Of a DNA stretch of 30,035 bases, positions 22,904-30,035 are shown in pieces (within the stretch, counting starts at the first letter, position 1; each line of letters starts with the position of its first letter). The stretch is from Bacillota bacterium (lineage in GTDB: Bacteria > Bacillota > Clostridia > Christensenellales > Aristaeellaceae): positions 1 to 30,035 of the forward strand of contig JAEVYX010000130.1 of assembly GCA_023392515.1 (NCBI GenBank), given 5' to 3'. Under the pieces are notes generated by a model that was not told the DNA's origin, ran no database searches, and saw only the letters and a list, made by a program, of their open reading frames with translations. Made by a program: the position numbers and the translations under genes.

Positions 22904-23668
22904 TTACGCCTGTTTTAGGTATGCGCTTACAGCATCCCTCAAAAAGGCCGCACAGCCCTTTACACGGCTGTCATAATAGGCGGTGAACCGCTCATCCGCC
23001 ACGTACATTTCCGTAAGGCCCAGGTGAGCCTCCTTCGAATACGTTTTCCAGGTATAGCCGAGCCACTCCCTGTGCATTTTTGCCAGCTTTTCACCCATAG
23101 GCCCGGCGGGGTCTTCCTTGCCCTTCACGGCTTTTTCCAATCCGTCCAGGATTTCCTGTGCCAGGGTTTGCATGGCCTGATAATCATTCTCTGTGAGATT
23201 CATCAATTTGGCATTGCTTTCTTCTACGGTTTTATCACCATACTTTTCCCGGACTTCAGCGCCGTATTTTTCTTCGTTCTCCCGAATCATATCCTTTTTA
23301 AAGGCCTCAAATTTTTCTTTGTTTGACATTTGGGTCCATCCTTTCTCATGGGCAATTGTTTTTTCAACGCTTTCAATCAGGCGGTCCAGGTATTCACGCC
23401 GGCGAAGCAGGGCTGCCTTGTGCCCATTCAGCGCCGCCAACCGGTCAAAGGACGGCGCGGTGAGCATAGCCTTGATGTCCGTGAGGGGCATGTCCAGCTC
23501 CCTGAAAAACAGTATCTGCTGAAGTGCGTCCACTTCTTTTTCTCCGTACAGCCGATACCCCGATGTGTTAATCCGCCCGGGCCGCAAAAGTCCGATTTCA
23601 TCGTAGTACCGAAGCGTCCGGGTGCTGATACCGGCCAATTTCCCCAGCTTTTGAATCGTGTATTCCAT
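22904..23668 (-). CDS. MerR-family regulator with TipAS drug-binding domain
   Basis: A 254-residue regulator. Residues 1-75 form the MerR winged helix (YTIQKLGKLAGISTRTLRYYDEIGLL, then GYRLYGEKEVDALQQI). A helical linker (about 85-110) leads to the TipAS domain (about 135-250; EKYGAEVREKYGD, then SKEAHLGLTEMYVADERFTAYYD), an all-helical fold known in TipA and Mta to bind thiopeptides and other drugs. ATG 23668 has GGGAGGG about nine bases upstream. Its own promoter has the long 19-bp spacer with a dyad that MerR proteins untwist, so it should activate itself when an inducer binds. The inducer and any other target are unknown; no efflux pump lies next to it in this window. Confidence 0.94.
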   Translation of the reverse strand: MEYTIQKLGKLAGISTRTLRYYDEIGLLRPGRINTSGYRLYGEKEVDALQQILFFRELDMPLTDIKAMLTAPSFDRLAALNGHKAALLRRREYLDRLIESVEKTIAHEKGWTQMSNKEKFEAFKKDMIRENEEKYGAEVREKYGDKTVEESNAKLMNLTENDYQAMQTLAQEILDGLEKAVKGKEDPAGPMGEKLAKMHREWLGYTWKTYSKEAHLGLTEMYVADERFTAYYDSRVKGCAAFLRDAVSAYLKQA

Positions 23669-23691
23669 CCTGGTTCCCTCCCGACAGCCTC

Positions 23692-23722
23692 ATGATAAAC
23701 CTTTACGTAACGTGAATGTCAA
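23692..23722 (-). promoter_or_regulatory. MerR-type promoter with 19-bp spacer and dyad
   Basis: Minus-strand -35 TTGACA (23722-23717) and -10 TATCAT (23697-23692) are 19 bp apart. The spacer holds TTTACGT-A-ACGTGAA (23702-23716, plus strand), a 15-bp dyad with one mismatch. This is the standard geometry for MerR activation, here most likely by the gene's own product. Confidence 0.8.
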
Positions 23723-23760
23723 CCCTGTTTTTAAAAAAATTTTACCTCTTTCATGTTCTC

Positions 23761-23789
23761 TTGTCTCTCCCGAGGGCCTATGATATAAT
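23761..23789 (+). promoter_or_regulatory. Promoter of the DinB-type polymerase gene
   Basis: -35 TTGTCT (23761-23766), a 17-base spacer and a consensus -10 TATAAT (23784-23789). It is divergent from the MerR-type promoter about 40 bp away. No LexA box was recognised near it. Confidence 0.7.
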
Positions 23790-23831
23790 GAAAACAAATG
23801 TTCCCCCAGGTGTTTGAAGGGAGGCCGGGCG

Positions 23832-25046
23832 ATGGACAGGGTGATCCTCCACTGCGACTGCAACAGTTATTTTGCATCGGTGGAATGCATCAACCGGCCG
23901 GAACTGCGAAAAGTCCCCATGGCCGTATGCGGGGATCCGGAAGGGCGCCGGGGAATCATTTTAGCCAAAAACGAACTGGCAAAAAAGTTTGGCATCGTGA
24001 CAGCCGAAACAGTTTGGCAGGCGCTGCGCAAATGCCCCCATCTTACCCTGGTGCCGCCCCACTCAGATCAATATGAGGAATATTGCCGCAAAATCAATGC
24101 CATTTACGGTGAATACACCGACCAGGTGGAGCAGTTTTCCATTGATGAATCCTGGCTGGATGTTACAGGCAGCCAGCACCTTTTCGGTTCGGGCAGGGAG
24201 ATTGCCGATACGCTGCGCCGTCGGATATGGGAAGAGCTGGGGCTCACCATCTCCGTAGGCGTATCCTTCAACAAAATGTTTGCCAAATTAGGATCCGATT
24301 ACAAAAAGCCCGATGCCACTACCGTAATCACCCGGGAAAACTACAAGCAGATTTTATACCCCCTTCCGGTGGGGGATATGATGTTTGTGGGTAAAGCCGC
24401 GGGAGAAGTGCTGCACAGGAACTATATTGATACCATCGGGGATTTGGCCGCCACCCCCGTGGAGCGGCTAAACCGGCTTTTGGGCAAATCCGGCGAAACT
24501 CTCTGGTGCTTTGCCAACGGCCTGGACGACAGCCCTGTCCGCCGCCCCTGGGAAAGCGACCCGGTGAAAAGCGTAGGCAACAGCCTCACCTTCTGCCGGG
24601 ATCTGCAGGGGATGGAGGATGTGAAGGCCGGGCTGATGCTGCTGTGCGAAAGCGTGGGATCCAGGCTGAGGCACTTGGGGCAGATGGGTCAAACCATCGG
24701 GATCAGCATCAAGGACCCCGCTTTGAAGGTGATCTCTCGGCAGGCACCCCTGCCCGGGCCTACCCAGTCCACCCAGGCGCTGCTTACGGCCTCCCTGGGC
24801 CTTTTGTGCCGTTCCTGGGACCTGAGCGCCCCCATCCGCATGCTGTCCGTAACGGCGATGAACCTTTGCTCCAAGGATGTGGGCGGCTATCAGGTAAGCC
24901 TTTTTCCCGCCCAGGCCGTGCGGCAGGAAAAGCAGGAAAAGCTTGAAGCCGTTATAGACGGAGTGCGCCGCCGCTTTGGGGAAAAGGCTGTGGAGTTGGG
25001 AACGCTGATGACGGCGGACATCCTGCACCACCGGGAAGAGGAGTAA
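23832..25046 (+). CDS. dinB: Y-family DNA polymerase (DinB/Pol IV type)
   Basis: A 404-residue translesion polymerase. The catalytic blocks are in place: VILHCDCNSYFASVE at the N-terminus (first metal aspartate, steric-gate region), FSIDESWLDVTG near residue 103 (the SIDE motif), and GLTISVGVSFNKMFAKLGSDYKKP near residue 140. A helix-hairpin-helix thumb part (VGKAAGEVLHRNYIDTIGDLA) is near residue 185, and a little-finger domain fills the last 130 residues. The ATG at 23832 follows GGGAGG by seven bases, and the frame stays open to a TTG at 23814 without a site. No partner SOS gene is adjacent. The end of the transcript is probably the hairpin at 25118. Confidence 0.94.
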   Translation: MDRVILHCDCNSYFASVECINRPELRKVPMAVCGDPEGRRGIILAKNELAKKFGIVTAETVWQALRKCPHLTLVPPHSDQYEEYCRKINAIYGEYTDQVEQFSIDESWLDVTGSQHLFGSGREIADTLRRRIWEELGLTISVGVSFNKMFAKLGSDYKKPDATTVITRENYKQILYPLPVGDMMFVGKAAGEVLHRNYIDTIGDLAATPVERLNRLLGKSGETLWCFANGLDDSPVRRPWESDPVKSVGNSLTFCRDLQGMEDVKAGLMLLCESVGSRLRHLGQMGQTIGISIKDPALKVISRQAPLPGPTQSTQALLTASLGLLCRSWDLSAPIRMLSVTAMNLCSKDVGGYQVSLFPAQAVRQEKQEKLEAVIDGVRRRFGEKAVELGTLMTADILHHREEE

Positions 25047-25117
25047 TCTTTTCGCAATACTTTATATCGAAATTGTTCATATAAGATTGTTTTCCCAAAG
25101 CGCCCATCCTTTTCCAA

Positions 25118-25163
25118 CCTGCTGTTTTCTCATTTTAAGATTTGAAAATGCAGCAGGATTTTT
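25118..25163 (+). terminator. Terminator after dinB
   Basis: CCTGCTG-TTTTC at 25118-25129 pairs with GAAAA-TG-CAGCAGG at 25144-25157 around a 14-base loop, followed by ATTTTTTA. The 70 bases between the dinB stop and this hairpin are AT-rich and show nothing else. Confidence 0.75.
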
Positions 25164-25170
25164 TATGCGG

Positions 25171-25200
25171 TTGTCGAATAGGAACTTGTTTGCCTATTTT
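25171..25200 (+). promoter_or_regulatory. Possible promoter of the duplicated secreted protein
   Basis: -35 TTGTCG (25171-25176), an 18-base spacer and -10 TATTTT (25195-25200), between the dinB terminator and the next start. Moderate match only. Confidence 0.4.
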
Positions 25201-25227
25201 CACTGGAAGAAAGGAATCGTCTTTGCC

Positions 25228-26331
25228 ATGCGTAAAGCATTCCAACCCTGGATTGGATTATTTTCCCTGATGACTGCCCTATGTTTATCCCCTGTAACAG
25301 GCAGTGCCTTTTCCTTAAGTGACGATCTTTACAGCTTTCAGGTGCATGTAAACGGAGAGCTGATCGTCCTTCCCTGCCCCTACGCCGATATGGAGAACAA
25401 TGGATGGACCTATACAGGCGACGGGGAATCTCTTCTTTGGCCCGACCAGCATACCGCCTCATCCGGATGGAAAAAGGGAGGGGTCTCCCTGTCCGCGGAT
25501 ATGGTCAATACCTCCTGGAACGTGCAGCCTATAAAGGACTGCGCCCTTGGCGCGCTGACCCTCGACTTAAGCTCCGCAAATAGCGAAGTGCTTCTCCCCG
25601 GCGGCGTGCAACTGGGTGTCTCCCGCACAGAGGATGTGAAAAACGCCTACGGCGCACCTACCAGCGCCGATGAGGGGCCGGACGTCATCCGTTATCTGTA
25701 CCAGCTGGATTACAATCAGGAGGCCGCTTTTCTGTTCGATGCCGCAACCGGTGTACTTGGCAAAATTTCGCTTCGCAACATCGTAACGCAACAGGCGCCG
25801 GACCCGTCCCTTGTTCCCGGGGAGGTTCCCCCCGCCGTATCCGCATACCGTTCCCCCGCTGGGCTGGGGAATGATCTCCTCGCCTTTTCTGTGGAGTATG
25901 GCGGCGCGCTTTATCAGCTTCCCGCACCCTTGAGCGAGTTTTTGAAAAACGGCTGGGATCTGCCGCAAAAAGATGACGTGATCGTAAAGGCTTACGGTTC
26001 CCAGCAGGTGACCATATCCCTGGGCGGGGAGGAGCTTTCCACCTGGGCCTATAATCCGTCGGATAAGGCTGCGTTTGTAAGCAATTGCCTGATCACCTCC
26101 ATATCTGCCGGGGAAGGCCGGGCCGATATTCCCATTGCGTTGCCCGGCGGCGCAAGGATCGGCGCCCGGGAAGAGGATGTTTTGCTGGCTTACGATGGCA
26201 TCAGCCGCAAGGATAAAGCAGCTCCCCCTTATCACCGGTACACCTTTGGCGATTCTTCCGCATCCGTTACCCTGTCGGTGGATATAGATACGGGCCTTGT
26301 TTCCCGGATAGAGGTTGTGCATATGCCATAA
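25228..26331 (+). CDS. Secreted protein with internal duplication, hypothetical
   Basis: A 367-residue protein of no recognised family. The signal peptide (MRKAFQPW, hydrophobic core, then VTGSA before FSL) predicts export with cleavage near residue 27; no lipobox is evident. The mature part is two related halves. The first has SFQVHVNGELIVLPCPYADM, then NNGW and LLPGGVQLGVSRTEDVKNAYG. The second has AFSVEYGGALYQLPAPLSEF, then KNGW and ALPGGARIGAREEDVLLAYDG. Each half ends with a strand-rich piece closing in GV/GL-x-x-I. The start at 25228 has AAAGGA about 12 bases upstream, a loose fit; an ATG at 25165 (longer, no better site) cannot be excluded. It stands between terminator and promoter as a single gene. 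Possibly a cell-wall or extracellular ligand-binding protein. Confidence 0.8.
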   Translation: MRKAFQPWIGLFSLMTALCLSPVTGSAFSLSDDLYSFQVHVNGELIVLPCPYADMENNGWTYTGDGESLLWPDQHTASSGWKKGGVSLSADMVNTSWNVQPIKDCALGALTLDLSSANSEVLLPGGVQLGVSRTEDVKNAYGAPTSADEGPDVIRYLYQLDYNQEAAFLFDAATGVLGKISLRNIVTQQAPDPSLVPGEVPPAVSAYRSPAGLGNDLLAFSVEYGGALYQLPAPLSEFLKNGWDLPQKDDVIVKAYGSQQVTISLGGEELSTWAYNPSDKAAFVSNCLITSISAGEGRADIPIALPGGARIGAREEDVLLAYDGISRKDKAAPPYHRYTFGDSSASVTLSVDIDTGLVSRIEVVHMP

Positions 26332-26363
26332 ACCGGCATTCTGTTTTTCGTGGGACAGAATGC

Positions 26364-26392
26364 TTGACAGCCTATTACGGATGGGATATAAT
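26364..26392 (+). promoter_or_regulatory. Consensus promoter of the aro operon
   Basis: -35 TTGACA (26364-26369), exactly 17 bases, -10 TATAAT (26387-26392): a perfect consensus. The predicted start near 26399 gives a leader of about 245 bases before aroF, long enough for attenuation. Confidence 0.9.
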
Positions 26393-26431
26393 GCCCTAAA
26401 GTCCAAGAAGTGCAATGGAGGAACATGCAGG

Positions 26432-26545
26432 ATGGTTGTTTCTTCTTTTCGGGGTTTGTTCTCGTTTACCGGCCGGAGCGGTTATCGCTTCGGCTATTTG
26501 AGCAACAAAAAAACCCCTGGCGAGAAGAGTATACCCCATCCGTAG
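26432..26545 (+). CDS. Phe/Tyr-rich leader peptide of the aro operon
   Basis: A 37-codon ORF lies between a consensus promoter and a terminator ahead of aroF. ATG 26432 has GGAGGA about nine bases upstream. Residues 6-22 (FRGLFSFTGRSGYRFGY) contain four Phe and two Tyr, six aromatics in 17 residues, and no Trp. These codons lie in and beside a predicted hairpin: GGGGTTTGTTCTC (26451-26463) can pair with GAG-C-AACAAA...CCCC (26500-26517), with an inner CCGGAGCG/CGCTTCGG stem. That is the layout of a ribosome-stalling attenuator: shortage of Phe or Tyr would stall the ribosome, alter folding, and prevent the terminator at 26571-26600. The coding status and mechanism are inferred. Confidence 0.6.
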   Translation: MVVSSFRGLFSFTGRSGYRFGYLSNKKTPGEKSIPHP

Positions 26546-26570
26546 GGATTGGCGGTTCTTCCATTTGTGA

Positions 26571-26600
26571 AGAGAGCTCTTTTCAGGGCTCTCTTTTCTT
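26571..26600 (+). terminator. Attenuator-like terminator upstream of aroF
   Basis: AGAGAGC (26571-26577) and GCTCTCT (26588-26594) form a perfect seven-base stem with a ten-base loop, followed by TTTCTTT. It lies between the promoter and aroF, so it must be bypassed for the aro genes to be made. Confidence 0.75.
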
Positions 26601-26645
26601 TATCCCGGCATTTTACCACCCAATGCTTGAAAGGAGGGTTTCCCC

Positions 26646-27659
26646 ATGATCATCGTACTCAAAAAAGGCGCAACCCAGCAGGAGATTGACAAGCTTACCG
26701 AAACCGTGGAAAAGGAAGGGGTCGCCGTTAACCCCGTATATGGCATCGAACTGACGATTCTGGGCCTGGTAGGCGATACCAGCAAAATCGACGCCAGCCG
26801 CCTGGAGGTTATTCCCTGCGTGGCCCGGATCATGCATGTAACTGAGCCGTTCAAAAAGGCCAACCGCATGTTCCATCCGGATGACACACTTCTCAAAATT
26901 GGAGGCCAATTCATCGGCGGAAACCGGCTTACAGTGATCGCCGGGCCCTGCTCCGTGGAATCCTCCGCCCAAATCGAGGAAGTCGCCAAGGATGTAAAGG
27001 CGGCCGGCGCACATTTCCTTCGCGGCGGTGCTTTCAAGCCCCGCACCTCTCCTTACGCCTTTCAGGGCCTGAAATATGACGGCCTTCAATTGCTGATGGA
27101 AGCAAGGGAAAAGACAGGCCTCCCCATCGTGTCCGAAATCATGTCCCCCCAGGATATTGAAGTATTCGAACAGGAAGTGGACATCATTCAGGTAGGGGCC
27201 AGGAACATGCAAAATTTTGACCTGCTGCGCCAATTGGGCCAATCGAAAAAGCCCATCCTGCTCAAAAGAGGATTGTCCGCCACTATTGAAGAATGGCTCA
27301 TGTCGGCGGAATACATCATGGCCGGGGGCAACAGCCAGGTGATTTTGTGCGAGCGAGGCATCCGCACCTTTGAAAATTATACCCGTAACACCCTGGATTT
27401 GAGCGCCGTTCCCGCTGTGAAAAAGCTCAGCCACCTGCCCGTGGTGGTGGACCCCAGCCATGCCACCGGCAAATGGTGGATGGTGCCTTCCCTTTCCCTG
27501 GCTGCTGTGGCCGTGGGCGCCGACGGGCTGATGATCGAGGTCCACAACGACCCCGCCCATGCGCTGTCGGACGGCCAGCAATCCATTAAGCCGGATTTGT
27601 TTGCGTCTCTCATGGAAGATATCCGCCGCATTGCCGCTGCCGTAGGCAAAACGATGTAA
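26646..27659 (+). CDS. aroF: 3-deoxy-7-phosphoheptulonate synthase (DAHP synthase)
   Basis: A 337-residue enzyme that joins phosphoenolpyruvate and erythrose 4-phosphate, the first step of the shikimate pathway. Residues 1 to about 75 form the ferredoxin-like regulatory domain (MIIVLKKGATQQEIDKL) known from the Thermotoga-type enzyme, where Tyr and Phe inhibit. The barrel follows with VIAGPCSVES (about 99-108), RGGAFKPRTSPYAFQGL, SEIMSPQDIE, VGARNMQNFDLL, LKRGLSATIEEWL, CERGIRTFE and VVDPSHATGK, all family blocks. ATG 26646 has AAAGGAGGG nine bases upstream. First gene of the aro operon; aroB follows 12 bases later. Control would be double: enzyme inhibition and leader attenuation. Confidence 0.97.
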   Translation: MIIVLKKGATQQEIDKLTETVEKEGVAVNPVYGIELTILGLVGDTSKIDASRLEVIPCVARIMHVTEPFKKANRMFHPDDTLLKIGGQFIGGNRLTVIAGPCSVESSAQIEEVAKDVKAAGAHFLRGGAFKPRTSPYAFQGLKYDGLQLLMEAREKTGLPIVSEIMSPQDIEVFEQEVDIIQVGARNMQNFDLLRQLGQSKKPILLKRGLSATIEEWLMSAEYIMAGGNSQVILCERGIRTFENYTRNTLDLSAVPAVKKLSHLPVVVDPSHATGKWWMVPSLSLAAVAVGADGLMIEVHNDPAHALSDGQQSIKPDLFASLMEDIRRIAAAVGKTM

Positions 27660-27671
27660 AGGAGTGGTTCC

Positions 27672-28742
27672 ATGTCCCTGCGCATCCAGCTTGGCCCCCG
27701 CAGCTATGATATACTCATTGAAGACGGGCTGATCGACCGGGCCGGGGAAGCGTTTCGAAAATGCCTTCCCGCAAAAAAAATCCTGGTAATATCCGACACC
27801 CATACCGGCGAACTGTATGAAAGCCGGGTTGCCGAGTCGCTTGCCCAGGCCGGGTATGAAGTCCATTGCCTGATGCTGCCGTTTGGAGAGCAGACCAAGT
27901 CCCTTCCCATGCTGGAGAAGGTTTATCAGGCCTTGACAGGCGCGGGCATCGGCCGGGGAGACGCGATTTGCGCCCTGGGGGGTGGCGTGATCGGGGACCT
28001 CGCCGGGTTCGCTGCCGCCACCTACATGCGGGGCATCGCCTTTATACAGATTCCCACCACGCTGCTAAGCCAGGTGGACAGCTCCGTAGGCGGCAAGGTC
28101 GCCATAAACCTGCCGGAAGGGAAAAACCTGGTGGGCAGCTTTCATCAGCCCCGCCTTGTTCTCATAGATCCCATGGTATTGCGCACCCTGCCGGACCGCT
28201 ACTGGAACGACGGCATGGGGGAAGTGATCAAATACGGCTGCATCCGGGATGAAAAGCTGTTTGGTCTCCTGGCGTCCCACACGGGCCGGGAGGAGATCAT
28301 GAGACATATCAGGGAAATCCTCACCACCTGCCTTGCCATCAAGGGGGATATCGTAGCCTTGGACGAACATGACGAGGGGGAACGGATGCTCCTCAATTTC
28401 GGGCATACCCTGGGCCATGCCATCGAAGCGGCGCAGCATTTTGAGGGATACAGCCACGGGGAGGCGGTGGCGGTGGGCATGCACCTCATTTGCCGTATTT
28501 CGGAATCCAAGGGGCTTACTGCCCCCGGCACAGCCGACCGGCTGAAAAGCTGCCTCTTAAGCCATCATCTTCCCGTTTCCGCGCCGGGGGAAGACCCCAA
28601 GGTGCTGCTTTCCGCCCTTTGCCGGGACAAGAAAAATTTCAACAGCGGCCTGACCGTAGTCCTGCTTCATAAAATCGGAGAAAGTTACCTTTATCCCACA
28701 ACTCCCGCATTTTTCGAGGAGGTGGGCGCATGGCTTGCGTAA
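27672..28742 (+). CDS. aroB: 3-dehydroquinate synthase
   Basis: A 356-residue NAD- and metal-dependent enzyme that cyclises DAHP to 3-dehydroquinate. Motifs include LPFGEQTKSL (about residues 69-78), the NAD-binding ALGGGVIGDLAGFAAATYMRG (about 97-117), IQIPTTLLSQVDSSVGGKVAIN (about 120-141), GMGEVIKYG, and metal ligands in LNFGHTLGHAIE and YSHGEAVAVGM. ATG 27672 has AAAGGAG seven bases upstream. The end overlaps the aroA start by 13 bases. Confidence 0.97.
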   Translation: MSLRIQLGPRSYDILIEDGLIDRAGEAFRKCLPAKKILVISDTHTGELYESRVAESLAQAGYEVHCLMLPFGEQTKSLPMLEKVYQALTGAGIGRGDAICALGGGVIGDLAGFAAATYMRGIAFIQIPTTLLSQVDSSVGGKVAINLPEGKNLVGSFHQPRLVLIDPMVLRTLPDRYWNDGMGEVIKYGCIRDEKLFGLLASHTGREEIMRHIREILTTCLAIKGDIVALDEHDEGERMLLNFGHTLGHAIEAAQHFEGYSHGEAVAVGMHLICRISESKGLTAPGTADRLKSCLLSHHLPVSAPGEDPKVLLSALCRDKKNFNSGLTVVLLHKIGESYLYPTTPAFFEEVGAWLA

Positions 28743-30004
28743 CGCTCTCCCCCTGCCGCCTATCGGGCTCAATCCAGGTCCCCCCCTCAAAATCCATTGC
28801 CCACAGGGCCATACTGTGTGCCGCGCTGGCGAAAGGCGAAAGCCGCTTAAGCCCCGTGGATGTTTCGGAGGACATGAAGGCGACGCTGGAAGGTGCGCAA
28901 GCCCTGGGCGCTTCCTACCTATGGGATGGGGATGAGCTATTTTTGTGGGGGAAAACCCATGTGCCGCCTGAAATGCCCGTCATCGACTGCCGGGAATCCG
29001 GCTCCACCCTGCGGTTTTTGATCCCCCTGACGCTTGCCATAGCGGAGAAAGGCGCTTTTCTTTGCCATGGCAAGCTGGGCAGCCGCCCACTAACCCCCTA
29101 TGAAGCAGTTTTTTCCAAGCGGAACATCGCCTTTTCCCAAAGGCCCAGGGGCGGGGACGTACTGGAACTGACGGTTCAGGGGAGATTGACACCGGGAAAC
29201 TATGCGCTGCCCGGAGATGTGTCCTCCCAGTTTATTACCGGGCTTTTGATGGCGCTGCCCCTTTTGCCTGGCGATTCCGAGATTCTGCTCACTACCAGCC
29301 CTTCCTCCGCCGGATATATCCAACTGACCCTGGATGCCATGGAAGCTTTCGGCGTTCAGGCATCCTGGCCGGAACCCCGGCGGTTTTTCATCCCCGGCGG
29401 GCAGAACTATCAGCCAAGAAGCCAACCCGTGGAAGGGGATTATTCCCAGGCAGCGGTATTCCTTTGCGCTGCGGCCCTGGGCCATAAGGTTTTCCTGAAG
29501 GGGCTGAACCCAACCTCCCATCAGGGAGACCGGGCGGTTATGGACATACTGGGCAAAATGGGGGCGGATTTATCCCATAGCCCCGAAGGGATTTCCTATG
29601 CAGGAGGCACACTCCATGGCATCGAAATAGACGGGGACCCCTTCCCGGATGTTCTGCCCATGCTGGCCCTTGTTTGCTGCCTTTCAAAAGGGGAAAGCCG
29701 CATTGTAAATGCCGGGCGGCTGCGTCTGAAAGAGTGTGACAGGCTATCCGCTACCGTGCAGGAATTGAGCGCCCTGGGCGCGGACATCCGGGCGGAGGGA
29801 GATGCTCTTCTCATACAGGGCAAACCTTGCTTTCCCGGCGGCGTTACCGTGGACAGCCATAACGACCACCGGATGGCCATGATGCTGTCCATTGCGGCAC
29901 TCCACTGTGAATCCCCCATTCAATTGACCGGCGCCGACAGCGTGAAAAAATCCTGGCCGGGCTATTGGAGAGACTATCAATCGCTGGGAGGGAAAAACGA
30001 ATGA
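28730..30004 (+). CDS. aroA: 5-enolpyruvylshikimate-3-phosphate synthase
   Basis: A 424-residue enzyme that adds the enolpyruvyl group from phosphoenolpyruvate to shikimate 3-phosphate. The substrate-binding blocks are PPSKSIAHRAIL (about residues 18-29), RESGSTLRFLIPL (about 87-99), LPGDVSSQFITGLLMALPLL (about 159-178), EGDYSQAAVFLCAAAL (about 234-249), RLRLKECDRLSA and HNDHRMAMMLSIA. The start at 28730 has GAGGAGG seven bases upstream and lies inside the end of aroB. The stop overlaps the aroC start as ATGA. Translational coupling along aroB-aroA-aroC is likely. Confidence 0.97.
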   Translation: MACVTLSPCRLSGSIQVPPSKSIAHRAILCAALAKGESRLSPVDVSEDMKATLEGAQALGASYLWDGDELFLWGKTHVPPEMPVIDCRESGSTLRFLIPLTLAIAEKGAFLCHGKLGSRPLTPYEAVFSKRNIAFSQRPRGGDVLELTVQGRLTPGNYALPGDVSSQFITGLLMALPLLPGDSEILLTTSPSSAGYIQLTLDAMEAFGVQASWPEPRRFFIPGGQNYQPRSQPVEGDYSQAAVFLCAAALGHKVFLKGLNPTSHQGDRAVMDILGKMGADLSHSPEGISYAGGTLHGIEIDGDPFPDVLPMLALVCCLSKGESRIVNAGRLRLKECDRLSATVQELSALGADIRAEGDALLIQGKPCFPGGVTVDSHNDHRMAMMLSIAALHCESPIQLTGADSVKKSWPGYWRDYQSLGGKNE

Positions 30005-30035
30005 GCAGCTCCTTTGGAAATTTTCTAAAAATATC
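30001..30035 (+). CDS. aroC: Chorismate synthase, N-terminal fragment (cut by window edge)
   Basis: Only 11 codons are present (MSSSFGNFLKI). The opening SSSFG-x-x-(L/I)K matches clostridial chorismate synthases, and the place directly after aroA in an aro operon supports this. ATG 30001 has GGGAGG nine bases upstream and overlaps the aroA stop by four bases. The identity rests mainly on position. Confidence 0.75.
   Translation, partial: MSSSFGNFLKI

Noticed and set aside
23723..23831. LexA-type SOS box before the DinB-type polymerase
   Set aside because: No GAAC-N4-GTTC or CTG-N10-CAG element with sensible placement was recognised; only a SigA-type promoter is visible.
26399..26645. T-box leader ahead of aroF
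   Set aside because: No AGGGUGGNACCGCG-like T-box sequence or specifier-loop architecture was found; a leader peptide explains the region better.
26613..27866. 417-codon minus-strand ORF opposite aroF
   Set aside because: Shadow of a complete DAHP synthase gene with promoter and ribosome site on the plus strand.

Overview
The window reads as chromosomal DNA of an anaerobic Bacillota (Clostridia-type) bacterium with moderately high GC. Supporting signs are strong GGAGG ribosome binding sites, frequent GTG and TTG starts, a split two-subunit glycine decarboxylase under a tandem glycine riboswitch, a DUF3793/flavodoxin pair, a TipAS-type MerR regulator and a DUF3798 solute-binding protein. Genus cannot be read from the sequence. 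No tRNA, rRNA, CRISPR array, prophage or transposase was seen.

Layout. (1) 1-1.5 kb, minus strand: the start of a secreted protein and its LacI-family regulator, with two CG-centred palindromes flanking a good promoter. (2) 1.5-3.8 kb, minus: flavodoxin and DUF3793 behind paired GTTAGC-type dyads, then a small membrane ORF and a ZIP metal transporter. (3) 3.9-5.4 kb, minus: a lone, visibly more AT-rich CrtI/CrtISO-like flavin oxidoreductase. (4) 5.5-12.6 kb, minus: a complete glycine cleavage operon, riboswitch-gcvT-gcvH-gcvPA-gcvPB-lplA-lpdA, which encodes the enzyme, its lipoylation and its recycling. (5) 12.6-15.1 kb, minus: trxA, a rhodanese and a CoA-disulfide reductase/rhodanese fusion, which look like a sulfane-sulfur/thiol redox unit. 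(6) 15.1-16.3 kb, minus: thpR and a protein with a Cys/His metal-binding repeat. (7) 16.4-22.5 kb, minus: an ABC importer made of a DUF3798 binding protein, a double ATPase and two permeases, one carrying a very large extracytoplasmic insertion. (8) 22.6-23.7 kb: a low-GC stretch, then a TipAS/MerR regulator with a 19-bp-spacer promoter of its own. (9) 23.8-26.3 kb, plus: a DinB-type polymerase and a secreted protein with an internal duplication. (10) 26.3-30.0 kb, plus: the shikimate operon aroF-aroB-aroA-aroC behind a consensus promoter, a Phe/Tyr-rich leader ORF and an attenuator-like terminator.

The most unusual items are the DUF3798 importer (unknown substrate, non-lipidated binding protein, permease with an outside coiled-coil-like domain), the apparent aromatic-amino-acid leader peptide of the aro operon, and the Cys/His repeat protein. 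Most other genes are well-known housekeeping functions. All functional calls come from reading motifs and promoter geometry by eye; no database search was run.
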